From assembly GCA_019232625.1 (NCBI GenBank), contig JAFANP010000052.1, positions 61,911 through 125,910 of the forward strand: a stretch of DNA of 64,000 nt. Direction: 5' to 3'. The notes under the pieces were generated by a model that was given only the letters and a program-made list of their open reading frames with translations, searched no databases and was not told where the DNA came from. The translations under genes were made by a program, and so were the position numbers. This DNA comes from Alphaproteobacteria bacterium. GTDB lineage: Bacteria; Pseudomonadota; Alphaproteobacteria; Sphingomonadales; Sphingomonadaceae. Below are positions 16,577 to 25,364 of the stretch, piece after piece (position 1 is the stretch's first letter; the number at the start of each line of letters is the position of its first letter).

Positions 16577-17227
16577 ATGAACGGCCCCCTCTTCCTCCTC
16601 CTCGCCTTGCTCGCCCCCGCTCCGGCGGCGGCGCCCTCGGTCGCCGTCAAAGGCGGCGACGTCGAATATCGCGCCGCCGACGGCACGGTGCGTCGGATCA
16701 CCCGCGAAGGCGGCTGCGAGGCCGCGGCGCTGTCGCCGGACGGGCGCACCATCGCCTTCATCCACGTCGACGCTCCGGGCGACCAGGGCACGACCTCGCT
16801 GTGGGTGGCCGACGCGGCCACCGGCGCGGCGCGGCGCCTGCTCGCCCCGAAGGCCGACGATCGGCCGGAGCGCGACCTGCAGCGCGTCCACCGCCCCTTC
16901 TTTTCGCTCGACGGCGGCTACGTCTACGTCGAGGCGGAGGCCTGGGCGACGTCGGAGGCGATCCACCAGGTCAGCGTCGCGACCGGCAAGGAGCGGTTCG
17001 TCGTCGACGGCTGGCTCTACGGCGTGCTGCGAAGCGGGCCGTGGCGCGGCTACCTGGTGGTCGGCCAGCACCGTTACTGGAGCGCGCCCGATTACGGCTC
17101 CTACAATCCCGTGTCGGTGATCCGGCCGGACGGAAAGGTCATGCTCCGCGTGCCCGGGAGCGACAAGGACGACGGCGACCCGAGCCTCCGGCGCTGGCTG
17201 GAGTCGAAGGGCTGGACCTTGTCCTGA
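16577..17227 (+). CDS. Secreted TolB-like (PD40 repeat) protein, hypothetical
   Basis: 216-residue protein with a signal peptide (MNGPLFLLLALLAPAPAAA). The mature part contains a recognisable PD40/WD40-like beta-propeller blade (AAALSPDGRTIAFIH) and further blades with FFSLDGGYVYVEAE and PVSVIRPDGKVML. It is too short for a full propeller. The start with the signal peptide is preferred over an upstream in-frame ATG that gives an Arg-rich tail. Role unknown, probably periplasmic. Confidence 0.68.
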   Translation: MNGPLFLLLALLAPAPAAAPSVAVKGGDVEYRAADGTVRRITREGGCEAAALSPDGRTIAFIHVDAPGDQGTTSLWVADAATGAARRLLAPKADDRPERDLQRVHRPFFSLDGGYVYVEAEAWATSEAIHQVSVATGKERFVVDGWLYGVLRSGPWRGYLVVGQHRYWSAPDYGSYNPVSVIRPDGKVMLRVPGSDKDDGDPSLRRWLESKGWTLS

Positions 17228-17238
17228 CGCGGCGCGCG

Positions 17239-17574
17239 TCAGATCGAGAAGCTGGAGCCGCAGCCGCAACCCGAGGCGGCATTGGGGTTGCGCACCTGGA
17301 AGGCGGCGCCGCCGAGGCTCTCCACATAATCGACCGCGCCGCCCTTGACCAAGGCGTGGGTCATCTCGTCGACCAGCAATGTGACGCCCGATTCCTCGCT
17401 GGCGACGTCGCCTTCCTCGGCCGCCTCGGCGAGCGCGAAGCGATAGGTGAAGCCGGCGCAGCCGCCGCCCTCGACGCTGAGGCGCAGCATCGCCGGCTTG
17501 CCCTGCCGAGCCGCGATGGCGGCGACCCGGGCGGCGGCGGCGGGCGTGAGGGCGATGTCGGACGTGTCGCTCAT
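17239..17574 (-). CDS. erpA: Iron-sulfur cluster insertion protein ErpA (A-type carrier)
   Basis: 111-residue A-type carrier that delivers Fe-S clusters to apoproteins. The three cluster-binding cysteines are present: one in GGGCAGFTYRF and two in SGCGCGSSFSI at the C-terminus. Also typical are LTPAAAARV at the N-terminus and YVESLGGAAFQVRNPNA. ErpA and IscA are hard to separate by eye; the C-terminal GCGCGSSF favours ErpA. Confidence 0.9.
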   Translation of the reverse strand: MSDTSDIALTPAAAARVAAIAARQGKPAMLRLSVEGGGCAGFTYRFALAEAAEEGDVASEESGVTLLVDEMTHALVKGGAVDYVESLGGAAFQVRNPNAASGCGCGSSFSI

Positions 17575-17621
17575 CGCGTCGAGATAGGGCGCGCGCGCCC
17601 GCCCCACAAGCGGGCCGGGGC

Positions 17622-17771
17622 TTAGCCCTTCGTCCGGTAGCCGCAGACGATTCCGAAGAGGAAGGACATGAACAGGCCGAGCTGGACCCGGCCGTGCGGA
17701 TCGGACCAGCCGACGAGCTCGCTGCCGAAGGCGAACACGGCGATGAACATCATCAATGCGAGCCCCGTCAT
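17622..17771 (-). CDS. Small membrane protein, hypothetical
   Basis: 49-residue frame starting ATG: MTGLALMMFIAVFAFGSELV, then a short turn (GWSDPHGR), then a second hydrophobic stretch (LGLFMSFLFGIVCGY) ending in TKG. This is a two-helix hairpin with normal codon use. It lies upstream of erpA on the same strand with a gap of about 50 bp. Confidence 0.5.
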   Translation of the reverse strand: MTGLALMMFIAVFAFGSELVGWSDPHGRVQLGLFMSFLFGIVCGYRTKG

Positions 17772-17897
17772 CCGGCTGCCTCCTCAAGCCCAGGCCCGCA
17801 TCATGGGCCGCCGCGGTAAAGGGCGGGTGAACGCTTGTCTCGCCGCCGCGCCCGTTCCATATGCGCCCCGACCCGCCCGCCAGGAGCCGCCGCGCCC

Positions 17898-18137
17898 ATG
17901 AAGACCCGAGTCTACGTCACCTTGAAGAGCGGCGTGCTCGACCCGCAGGGCAAGGCCATCCACCATGCGCTTGAGGGGCTCGGCTTCGAGGGGGTCAGGG
18001 ACGTGCGCGCCGGCAAGCTGATCGAACTCGACCTGGACGAGGGGGTCGGCGACGAGGCGGTGGAGGCGATGTGCCGCAAGCTCCTCGCCAACACCGTCAT
18101 CGAGAATTACCGGATCGAGCCGGGCGGCGCGGCGTGA
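17898..18137 (+). CDS. purS: Phosphoribosylformylglycinamidine synthase subunit PurS
   Basis: 79-residue subunit that bridges PurQ and PurL in the fourth step of purine synthesis. Characteristic sequence: [20 protein letters not shown], then [20 protein letters not shown] and the C-terminal [10 protein letters not shown]. It overlaps purQ by 4 bp (GTGA). purL is not in the window. Confidence 0.95.
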   Translation: MKTRVYVTLKSGVLDPQGKAIHHALEGLGFEGVRDVRAGKLIELDLDEGVGDEAVEAMCRKLLANTVIENYRIEPGGAA

Positions 18138-18799
18138 GAAGCGCGGTCATCGTCTTCCCGGGCTCCAATTGCGACCGCGACATGGCGGTGGCGCTGAAGG
18201 CGGTGACGGGGCGGGCGCCGGCGATGGTCTGGCATCGCGACTCGGACCTTCCGGACGGGCTCGACCTGGTCGCCGTACCGGGCGGCTTCTCCTACGGCGA
18301 CTATCTGCGCTCCGGCGCGATGGCGGCGCGCTCGCCGGTGATGCGCGCCGTGGTCGACGCCGCGGCGAGGGGCGTGCCGGTGCTCGGCGTCTGCAACGGC
18401 TTCCAGATCCTGACCGAGGCCGGGCTGCTCCCCGGCGCGCTGATGCGCAACGCCGGCATCCGCTTCGTCTGCCGCGACGTGGCGCTCAAGGTCGAGAACA
18501 GCCAGTCGGCCTTCACCGGCCGCTACGAGACGGGCGAGGAGATCGTCTTCCCCGTCGCCCACCATGACGGCAATTTCCAGGCCGATCGCGAGACGCTCGA
18601 CCGGCTGGAGGGCGAGGGCCGGGTGGCCTTCCGCTATGCCGGCGCGTGCAACGGCTCCGCCCGCGACATAGCCGGCCTTCTCAATGCCGCCGGCAACGTC
18701 CTGGGCATGATGCCGCACCCCGAACGGGCGGTGGAGGAGGCCCACGGCCGCACCGACGGCCGCCGCCTGTTCGAGGGACTGCTGGAGACCGTCGCCTGA
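18134..18799 (+). CDS. purQ: Phosphoribosylformylglycinamidine synthase subunit PurQ (glutaminase)
   Basis: 221-residue class I glutamine amidotransferase supplying ammonia to PurL. It begins with GTG overlapping the purS stop, then [14 protein letters not shown]. The catalytic Cys lies in GVCNGFQIL; His and Glu lie in [10 protein letters not shown]. The oxyanion region [13 protein letters not shown] is intact. Length typical. Confidence 0.96.
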   Translation: MRSAVIVFPGSNCDRDMAVALKAVTGRAPAMVWHRDSDLPDGLDLVAVPGGFSYGDYLRSGAMAARSPVMRAVVDAAARGVPVLGVCNGFQILTEAGLLPGALMRNAGIRFVCRDVALKVENSQSAFTGRYETGEEIVFPVAHHDGNFQADRETLDRLEGEGRVAFRYAGACNGSARDIAGLLNAAGNVLGMMPHPERAVEEAHGRTDGRRLFEGLLETVA

Positions 18800-18920
18800 C
18801 CGTCGAATAGGCAAGATCCAGCGCAAGCTTGTCTTTCCCACTGCTTGCTGTCACCTTCCCGCTCTTGCCGTCCACTTGCCGGACGACTTGCCCGGTGCCG
18901 GGCGCCTGGGGAGGCAAGAC

Positions 18921-20372
18921 ATGGCCGACGTCGATCCCAATGCGAGCCATTCGTCCGCCGGCGCCGCGCCGCGCGGCGGCCGCCGCAGCCGCGATCCGCG
19001 GGTGTTCGTCCTCGACCGCGAGCTCAGCGAGGTCCACCTGCTGCTCGACAACGTCTCGGCCAATCCGGACACGACGCTTGTCGAGCGCCTCGCCGGCGCC
19101 AACGGGCGGGACGAGCTGCCTACCGACTGGGTCGAGCAGATCTGCCGGATCAGCTGGCCCCCCGACGGTAACGAGGACGACAAGGCCGAGGACGCGGCGC
19201 TGCTGATCAAGGCCAAGGACCGGCTCAACCGCCTCGCCTATCCGGCCAGCGGCTCGACCATCGCCTTCACGCTTCTGGTGACGCAGCACGACCTCGCCAC
19301 CCTCCCCTGGCTGAAGATCGGCGAGCGCGGCGTCGGCAAGGAGGAGCGGTCGCCGACGCGCAACTCGCTCGCCCAGACCGCCTATCCCGACCTGATGCCG
19401 AAGGCGATCCGCTTCCGGAAGGGGATGCGGGCGATCAGCATCGCCCTCGTCGTGGCCCTGTTCGTCACCTGCCTGCTCTCCTGGTACGTCGCCTACGGAA
19501 ACGCCGCCCTGGCCGAATATGCCACCGCCCAGGCGGGTTTCGAGCAGGCCGCGAAGCGGGTGGACGAGGCCGAGGCGGCCCAGTTCAAGCAGACGGAGGC
19601 TGTCGAGACGTCCGCCGCGCCTTCCGACGGAGCGCTGAAGAGCGCGGCGGGCCCGGCCGCCCGGGGGAACGCTGCGGCCGCGGCCGCCGCCGCCGGTGCC
19701 GCGAGCGCCAAGTTCGTGCCCTATTGCGACGGCTATTTCTCCAATCCCACCCAGGCGCAGGGCTGCAACGCCCGCGCCGAGGCGGGAGCCAATCTGGACC
19801 GGGTGAAGCGCCGCCTCGCCGCGTGGATCTGCGTCGTCTCGCGCGAATGCATCCAGGACGTCACCCGCTACGAGGACGTCGCGCCGCCCAAGCCGGGCGT
19901 CGAGCTGACGCCGGCCGCCGCGCGCGAGGCCCGCGAGGGGCTCCAGGTCGCCTCCCGCAACGCCGAGCTGCTCGCCAACGCGCCGTCGCGCGCCGCGGCG
20001 CTCGCCAACATCATGGGGACGGCGGTGCTGCCCTTCCTCTATGGCCTGCTCGGCGCCGGCGCGGCGATCGTCCGCTCGCTCTCGCGCAAGATCCGAACCA
20101 GCCTGCTCAGCCCGCGCGACCTCCACCTTTCCTTCCAGCAGCTCGCCCTCGGCGCCGTGGTCGGCGCCTGCATCGGCCTGTTCATCGCCGCGCCGGGCGC
20201 CGAGGGGAAGGGCCTGCTCGGGCCGGTGGCGCTGTCCGCCTCGGCCATCTCCTTCGTCGCCGGCTTCGGAGTGGATTCGGTGTTCGAGGCGCTTGAGACG
20301 TTGATCAAGCGGATCTTCAACGTCGCCCAGCCGGCCGCTCCGTTTCGCTGCCCGGCCGCGCCGGCGCCCTGA
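18921..20372 (+). CDS. Multi-pass membrane protein, hypothetical
   Basis: 483-residue inner-membrane protein. A soluble N-terminal region of about 165 residues (starting MADVDPNASHSS) precedes a first membrane helix (ISIALVVALFVTCLLSWYVA). A large, probably periplasmic domain with an Ala-rich linker and Cys-containing segments (PYCDGYF, AWICVVSRECIQ) follows. Three further helices lie near the C-terminus. GGGGAGG lies 6 nt before the ATG chosen. I do not recognise a family. Confidence 0.75.
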   Translation: MADVDPNASHSSAGAAPRGGRRSRDPRVFVLDRELSEVHLLLDNVSANPDTTLVERLAGANGRDELPTDWVEQICRISWPPDGNEDDKAEDAALLIKAKDRLNRLAYPASGSTIAFTLLVTQHDLATLPWLKIGERGVGKEERSPTRNSLAQTAYPDLMPKAIRFRKGMRAISIALVVALFVTCLLSWYVAYGNAALAEYATAQAGFEQAAKRVDEAEAAQFKQTEAVETSAAPSDGALKSAAGPAARGNAAAAAAAAGAASAKFVPYCDGYFSNPTQAQGCNARAEAGANLDRVKRRLAAWICVVSRECIQDVTRYEDVAPPKPGVELTPAAAREAREGLQVASRNAELLANAPSRAAALANIMGTAVLPFLYGLLGAGAAIVRSLSRKIRTSLLSPRDLHLSFQQLALGAVVGACIGLFIAAPGAEGKGLLGPVALSASAISFVAGFGVDSVFEALETLIKRIFNVAQPAAPFRCPAAPAP

Positions 20373-20378
20373 GCCCGT

Positions 20379-21113
20379 TCAGACCCGCGCCCGGAACGGC
20401 GTGAAGTCGGTGCCTTCGTCGTAGACGTCGATCCCCTCGCGCCGCTTCAGGAAGCCGACGGCGGCGTAGGTGACCGGAGTAAGCAGCGCCTCCCAGCCGA
20501 CCTTCAGCGCCCATTGGGTCAGCAGGACGGCGACGAGCGTGCCGTCGTCCCACACGCCCCAGAAAGCGAGCGGGTAGAAGATCAGGCTGTCCACCGCCTG
20601 GCCGGCCACGGTGGAGCCGATCGTCCGGGTCCACAGCCGCCGCCCGCGGGTGAGCAGCTTCATCTTGGCGAGGACGAAGCTGTTGACGAACTCCCCCGCC
20701 CAGAAAGCGGCGATCGAGGCGAGGACGATGCGCGGCACCTGGCCGAACACCGCCTCGTAGGCGGCCTGGCCGGTCCATTGCGGGTCGGGCGGCAGAGCGA
20801 CGACGATCCAGCTCATCAGCGCCATGAACAGCAAGGCGGCCGTCCCCGCCCAGATGCAGCGCCGGGCGCGCGCATAGCCGTAGACCTCGGTGAGGATGTC
20901 GCCGATCACGTAGGATACCGGGAAGAAGAGGATGCCGGCGCCGAACGGCCAGGGCCCGATCCCGGGCAGGGTCACGGTCGCGATCTTGCCCGCGCCGATC
21001 ACGTTCGACAGCAGGAGGATGGTGACGAACGCCGCCATCACCAGGTCGAAATAGCGAAGATGCGCCCCCCGGAGCGCCTCCCCCTCGACCGCGCGCACGC
21101 TTTCCCCCGCCAT
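20379..21113 (-). CDS. Queuosine precursor transporter (YhhQ/QPTR family)
   Basis: 244-residue membrane protein of the former DUF165 family, thought to import preQ0/preQ1 for queuosine tRNA modification. About six helices; family hallmarks are FPVSYVIGDILTEVYGYARAR, the segment AGEFVNSFVLAKMK, and TIGSTVAGQAVDSLIFYPLA. The gene is convergent with the preceding membrane protein and divergent from the tRNA-Arg gene. Confidence 0.92.
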   Translation of the reverse strand: MAGESVRAVEGEALRGAHLRYFDLVMAAFVTILLLSNVIGAGKIATVTLPGIGPWPFGAGILFFPVSYVIGDILTEVYGYARARRCIWAGTAALLFMALMSWIVVALPPDPQWTGQAAYEAVFGQVPRIVLASIAAFWAGEFVNSFVLAKMKLLTRGRRLWTRTIGSTVAGQAVDSLIFYPLAFWGVWDDGTLVAVLLTQWALKVGWEALLTPVTYAAVGFLKRREGIDVYDEGTDFTPFRARV

Positions 21114-21171
21114 GCCCCCTGCCCTAGCGCTGTTCCGTCGCCCGCGAAAGCGCGCTAGGAACGCCCCGCGC

Positions 21172-21248
21172 GCGCCCGTAGCTCAGATGGATAGAGCACG
21201 AGCCTTCTAAGCTTGGGGCCGCAGGTTCGAGTCCTGCCGGGCGCGCCA
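21172..21248 (+). tRNA. tRNA-Arg (anticodon TCT)
   Basis: 77 nt including an encoded CCA. Acceptor stem GCGCCCG / CGGGCGC, D-arm TAGCTCAGATGGATAGAGC, anticodon stem CGAGC / GCTTG with loop CTTCTAA (anticodon TCT), and T-arm GCAGG-TTCGAGT-CCTGC. Discriminator base G. All stems pair. Confidence 0.96.
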
Positions 21249-21327
21249 GTTTTCCGCCATTTTTATCGGGCAGCTTCGCGGCGCGGGCGCCTTTGTGGAG
21301 GCGGGCGTTTCGGAAAGGGGGCGTGGA

Positions 21328-22482
21328 TTATCCGGCGGCGCAGCGCTCCAGGATGTCGAGGCCTTCGAGGGCGGTGGCCTCGTCGATGACGAGCGGCGGG
21401 AACAGGGTGACGACGTCGCCCTCGGCGGCGACGATCAGCCCCTCCTCCAGGCATCTCGCCTTGATCCTCTCCGCCTGCGACCCGCTCCCGGCGCGGACCC
21501 CGAGCGCGAGGCCGGCGCCCTGGACCGGGCCGAGGCCGAGGGCGGCGAGCCGCTTCGCGAACAGGCCGCCCATCTCGGCGACATGGGCGAGGAGCGTCTC
21601 CTTGTTGTCCCGCCACCAGGCGAGGTTGGCGAGCGCGGCCGCGGTGCTCCGCGGATGCCAGCCGTAGGTCGAATAGGCGCCGGCCTTCAGCATCGAGTCG
21701 GCGACGGCGGCGCGCATCAGGGTCGCGCCCATCGGCGCGAAGCCGGCGGTGACCGCCTTGGCGAGGGTCAGGATGTCGGGCCGGACGCCGCTATGCTCGG
21801 CGGCGAACATCCGGCCGGTGCGGCCGAAGCCGGTCGCGACCTCGTCGAGGATCAGCAAGGTCCCGTAGCGCCTGCAAAGGTCCTCGCTTCCGCGCATGAA
21901 GGCCGGCTCGGGGACCAGCGCGCCGAGGTTGCAGATCACCGGCTCGAGGATCATCGCGGCGACGTCGCGCCTTTTCAGCGCCGTCTCGACCTGGGCCAGC
22001 CGGGCCTCGTCCAGCGGCGGCCTGATTGCCCGCGGCGCCGGCAGTCCGAGGCGCGGAAACAGGTTCCTCGTCTCGCCGTCGCCGATGCTGCGGGGCCCGA
22101 GCGTGTCGCCGTGATAGCAATCCTCGACGGTGACGAAGCGGGCGCGGCCGGTATGAAGCATCGCCGCCTGGAGCGCGATCTCCACCGCCTCGCTCCCGCC
22201 CGTCGCCCGGAAGCAGCGCTGGAGGCCGGGCGGAGCGATACCGACCAGCGCCCGCGCCAGCTCCTCCCAAGGCGCGTAGCCATGTCCGGGATAGACGTAG
22301 GTGGGCCCGTCGAAATCGCGTAGCGCCCGCTCGATCTCGGGCCGGCTCCAGCCGAGATTGCCGACGCACCAGCCGCTCTGGAAGTCGATCGCGCTCCGCC
22401 CGTCGGCGGCGAACACCCGGCAGCCCTCGGTTCGAGCCACCTCGAACCTTGCCGCACTTCCGGAGCGGGCGAGGGCCGTCAT
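21328..22482 (-). CDS. Class III PLP-dependent aminotransferase
   Basis: 384-residue pyridoxal-phosphate aminotransferase of fold type I, class III. The cofactor-binding region is intact: [20 protein letters not shown] with its Asp, then the Schiff-base Lys in [17 protein letters not shown]. The phosphate-binding segment is seen in [20 protein letters not shown]. Substrate is not clear; it is shorter than BioA or ArgD (usually 400-430 residues). It stands alone between the tRNA gene and the c-di-GMP genes. Confidence 0.87.
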   Translation of the reverse strand: MTALARSGSAARFEVARTEGCRVFAADGRSAIDFQSGWCVGNLGWSRPEIERALRDFDGPTYVYPGHGYAPWEELARALVGIAPPGLQRCFRATGGSEAVEIALQAAMLHTGRARFVTVEDCYHGDTLGPRSIGDGETRNLFPRLGLPAPRAIRPPLDEARLAQVETALKRRDVAAMILEPVICNLGALVPEPAFMRGSEDLCRRYGTLLILDEVATGFGRTGRMFAAEHSGVRPDILTLAKAVTAGFAPMGATLMRAAVADSMLKAGAYSTYGWHPRSTAAALANLAWWRDNKETLLAHVAEMGGLFAKRLAALGLGPVQGAGLALGVRAGSGSQAERIKARCLEEGLIVAAEGDVVTLFPPLVIDEATALEGLDILERCAAG

Positions 22483-22551
22483 TCAACGTCTCCTGGCGCG
22501 CCAACGCCCGGAGGGGTGCATGCGATCCGCCCGGGCGGACGTCGTGCCCGA

Positions 22552-24441
22552 TCAGGCCCGGTTCGCGGCGCGAAGCGCGGCCGAGATCGGCACCACGCCT
22601 TGCCATCGCCCGCAATCCGCCCGCTCCGAGACTTGGGCGCGGCCGTCGGCGAGCGACCGTCCCAGGCGCGCCAGGATGCTCGGGACGCTCCTCGCCGGCA
22701 CGGCCTTGGAGAACAGATGCCCCTGCCCGAAATCGCAGCCGGCCTCGATCAGGTGATCGGCCTGGGCCCGGGTCTCGACGCCTTCCGCGACGGTCGCGAT
22801 GCCGAGGCTCTTGCCGAGCTTGATCACCGCGTCGACGATGGCGGCGTCGCCGGCGTCCGCGTCGAGCCTCTGGACGAAGCTCTGGTCGATCTTGATGACG
22901 TCGACCGGGAACTGCTTGAGGTGCCGCAGGGAGGCATAGCCCGTGCCGAAGTCGTCGAGCGCGATCGACACGCCTTCGGCGCTGAGGAGCTTCAGCGCAC
23001 GCTCGACATATTCGGCGCCCCGGCCGAGGAACACCGTCTCGGTGACCTCTAGCTGGAAGCATTTGGGCGGCACTCCGGCGCGGCGCAGCTTGGCGAGGAT
23101 CCGCTCGGCGAAGTCGTCGGAGCGGAAGTCCGCCGCGGCCGCGTTCACCGCGACGTGCCCGAAGCCGAGCCCCCGGTCGCGCCAGCGACGCATGTCGGCG
23201 AGCGCGAGCTGCAGCATCCGGTCGGTGATTGCGGCGGCGACGTCCATGTCCTCGAGCGCCGCCGCGATGGTCGCGGGCGCCTGCATGACGCCGCGGAGGC
23301 TGCGCCAGCGCAGGAGCGCCTCGAACCCCGCGACCGCGCCCGAGGCGAAGTCCACCTTCGGCTGGTAATAAGGGACGATCCGGTCGTCCTCGACGGCGCT
23401 GCGGCCGAGCTCGATCATCGACGAGCGTCTCTGGAGATCGGTCCGCATCCGCGGCTCGAACACCATGATGCTTCCGCGGCCCGCGCACTTCGCCATGTGG
23501 AGGGCGATGTCGGCGACCTTGGAGAGATCGTCCCGGGAGCGGCCGTGCAGCGGGTAGAGGCCGACGCCGATCGTGACCTGGCAGTCTAGGATCTTGTCCT
23601 CGTGGAGGAACGGCTCCCGAAGCCGCGCGCGCAACAGCTCGAGGAGGGGCAAGATCTCGCCGTCCGTGCGCAGCCCTGGAACGGCTATGGCGAACTCGTC
23701 GCCGCCGAGCCTGGCGACGGTGTCGACGCACCGGAGCGCGCCCTGGAGGCGGGCGGCGAACGTCTTGAGGAGCGCGTCGCCGCCCTCATGCCCGAGCTCG
23801 TCGTTGACCCGCTTGAACTGGTCGAGATCCAGGTGGAGCAAGCCGACGCGGCTGCCGTCGGCGTCGGCGCGGCGGATCGCCTCGCCGAGCCGCTCCCGGA
23901 ACTGGAGCCGGTTCGGGAGGCCGGTGAGCGGATCGTGCGTCGCGTTCCATCGCGCCCGGTCCTCGACCGCCTTGCGCTCGGTGACGTCCCGCGAGATCGC
24001 CGCGAGCTTCACCGCGCGCCCGTCCACGCCGAGGACGGGCGACACGACGACGTCCCACCATTTCAGCCGCCCCCTGGCGGTGGGGCATTCGGCCGAGAAG
24101 CGCGAGGTGCCGCCGCACCGGGCCGAAGCCATGGCCGCGTCCACCTGGATCCTCGCTTCGGGCGGCCAGAAGTCGCGCCAATATTTGCCGAGCAGCACCC
24201 CGCTATGGGGGGCTTCCAGGGCGCAGAGGCCGGGCCCGTTCACGAAGAGCACCCGTCCCTCGAGGTCGAGCAGCTTGATGCAGTCCGCGCTCGTCTCGAC
24301 GATCGTGCGGTTGAGGGCCTCGGCCTCGGCAAGAGGGTCGGCGGCGCAGCTTATCCCGCGAGCCGCAACGGCGGTTTCGCCGATGAGGCCGGCGACGTCG
24401 GAATGGAGATACGGCGCGTGTCCCGCGGACATTTCAGCCAT
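22552..24441 (-). CDS. PAS-GGDEF-EAL protein (c-di-GMP cyclase/phosphodiesterase)
   Basis: 629 residues: a PAS domain (about 45-158), GGDEF domain (about 165-330) and EAL domain (about 345-590). The cyclase motif is perfect (RLGGDEF at 244-250), with an inhibitory RxxD site five residues before it (RCVD). The EAL domain keeps EALLRW (374-379), the ETVF segment, DDFGTGYASL, KIDQSFV and the EGVET lobe, so both activities look possible. No membrane helices. The start overlaps the stop of the PilZ gene upstream by 8 bp, coupling enzyme and receptor. Confidence 0.93.
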   Translation of the reverse strand: MAEMSAGHAPYLHSDVAGLIGETAVAARGISCAADPLAEAEALNRTIVETSADCIKLLDLEGRVLFVNGPGLCALEAPHSGVLLGKYWRDFWPPEARIQVDAAMASARCGGTSRFSAECPTARGRLKWWDVVVSPVLGVDGRAVKLAAISRDVTERKAVEDRARWNATHDPLTGLPNRLQFRERLGEAIRRADADGSRVGLLHLDLDQFKRVNDELGHEGGDALLKTFAARLQGALRCVDTVARLGGDEFAIAVPGLRTDGEILPLLELLRARLREPFLHEDKILDCQVTIGVGLYPLHGRSRDDLSKVADIALHMAKCAGRGSIMVFEPRMRTDLQRRSSMIELGRSAVEDDRIVPYYQPKVDFASGAVAGFEALLRWRSLRGVMQAPATIAAALEDMDVAAAITDRMLQLALADMRRWRDRGLGFGHVAVNAAAADFRSDDFAERILAKLRRAGVPPKCFQLEVTETVFLGRGAEYVERALKLLSAEGVSIALDDFGTGYASLRHLKQFPVDVIKIDQSFVQRLDADAGDAAIVDAVIKLGKSLGIATVAEGVETRAQADHLIEAGCDFGQGHLFSKAVPARSVPSILARLGRSLADGRAQVSERADCGRWQGVVPISAALRAANRA

Positions 24442-25132
24442 GGTCGTTTTCCCTCACGAAGCGAAGATGGGCGCAGGCCGGCGCAGACGACGCCGCGCGC
24501 CGGTCGCGGACCCATCCGGCCAGAGCCTCGAACGGCAGCGGGTGATTGAACTCGAGCCCGACGAAGGTCCCCTCCGCCCAGCGCAGCGCGGCATGGACGT
24601 GGGGAAGATCGGGCAGCGTGAGGACGGCGTCGCCCCATTTGCCGACCGGGCGGTCCGTCCTGACCTTCGCCCCCCCGTGCGAGATGTTGACGAGCGTGCC
24701 GCCGAACACGCGCGCGCCGATCCTCAGCCGGGCCCGGCATTCGATGTCGAGGCGCGGCATCCTCGGCCGTCGACCGCTCTCCTCGACCCAGCGGCTGGCG
24801 ACCAGCGCATGGAGGTCGACGGGCGCGGCGAAGCCGATCCCCACCTCCAGCCCGCGGGACCACACGACCTTGCCTGCGAGGCGTTCGCCCGGCCTCAGCT
24901 CGACCTCCACCGGCGCGTCCGGGCGCACGCTGCCGTAGACCCGCGCGGACAATCCTCCCGCGGACAGGTTCTTGACCACGCAAGGCTCCTTGACGCCCCC
25001 GAAATGGAGGAGACCCATTCTCAGCAAGGCGACCTGGCGGGGCCCGGCCCGCCGCTCGAGCTCCCACGGGGTGATGATTCCGGACGCGCCGGTTCTTGCG
25101 CCGCGCGATGCGCAGCCCGATCTTTGCGGCAT
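24434..25132 (-). CDS. Tandem PilZ-domain protein
   Basis: 232 residues with two PilZ-like halves. The first has ERRAGPRQVALLRMGLLHF, KNLSAGGLSARV and VGIGFAAP. The second has GRRPRMPRLDIECRARLRIG, VNISHGGAKVRT and VGLEFNHP. Both keep the (D/N)xSxGG-type loop; the RxxxR motif is weaker in the first. It is the first gene of a two-gene operon with the GGDEF-EAL enzyme, a natural pairing of c-di-GMP sensor and turnover enzyme. A CTACCGTATTTTTCC motif lies 64-78 bp upstream. Confidence 0.85.
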   Translation of the reverse strand: MPQRSGCASRGARTGASGIITPWELERRAGPRQVALLRMGLLHFGGVKEPCVVKNLSAGGLSARVYGSVRPDAPVEVELRPGERLAGKVVWSRGLEVGIGFAAPVDLHALVASRWVEESGRRPRMPRLDIECRARLRIGARVFGGTLVNISHGGAKVRTDRPVGKWGDAVLTLPDLPHVHAALRWAEGTFVGLEFNHPLPFEALAGWVRDRRAASSAPACAHLRFVRENDHG

Positions 25133-25195
25133 GATCTGCCCCTCCCGTCCCCACTTTGCAGGCGGGAACTGAAGCGTCGCGTAAGGTGGCGGGCC

Positions 25196-25210
25196 GGAAA
25201 AATACGGTAG
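25196..25210 (-). promoter_or_regulatory. Candidate regulator-binding motif CTACCGTATTTTTCC
   Basis: Reads CTACCGTATTTTTCC on the coding strand of the PilZ/GGDEF-EAL operon. Close relatives occur upstream of the FixJ-FixL fusion gene and of the pilus operon, in the same orientation relative to the gene. The rest of the surrounding gap of about 230 bp holds nothing else I can identify. Confidence 0.45.
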
Positions 25211-25364
25211 GGACAATCCCTTGGGTCGCCGCGGACGGCCGGCGCGACGCGAAACGGGGCGCCGCCGGCCGGGATGAACGCCGAGCTTCGCTTGGGCAGC
25301 TACGGCGTAGCCGTTAATGAAGGCGCCCGGGCGGCGTCGCGGCGACCCGGGCGCGTCGCCGAGA

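Noticed and set aside
21172..22482. Integrative element at the tRNA-Arg gene
   Set aside because: No integrase gene and no second copy of the tRNA 3' end are visible downstream; the next gene is an ordinary aminotransferase.
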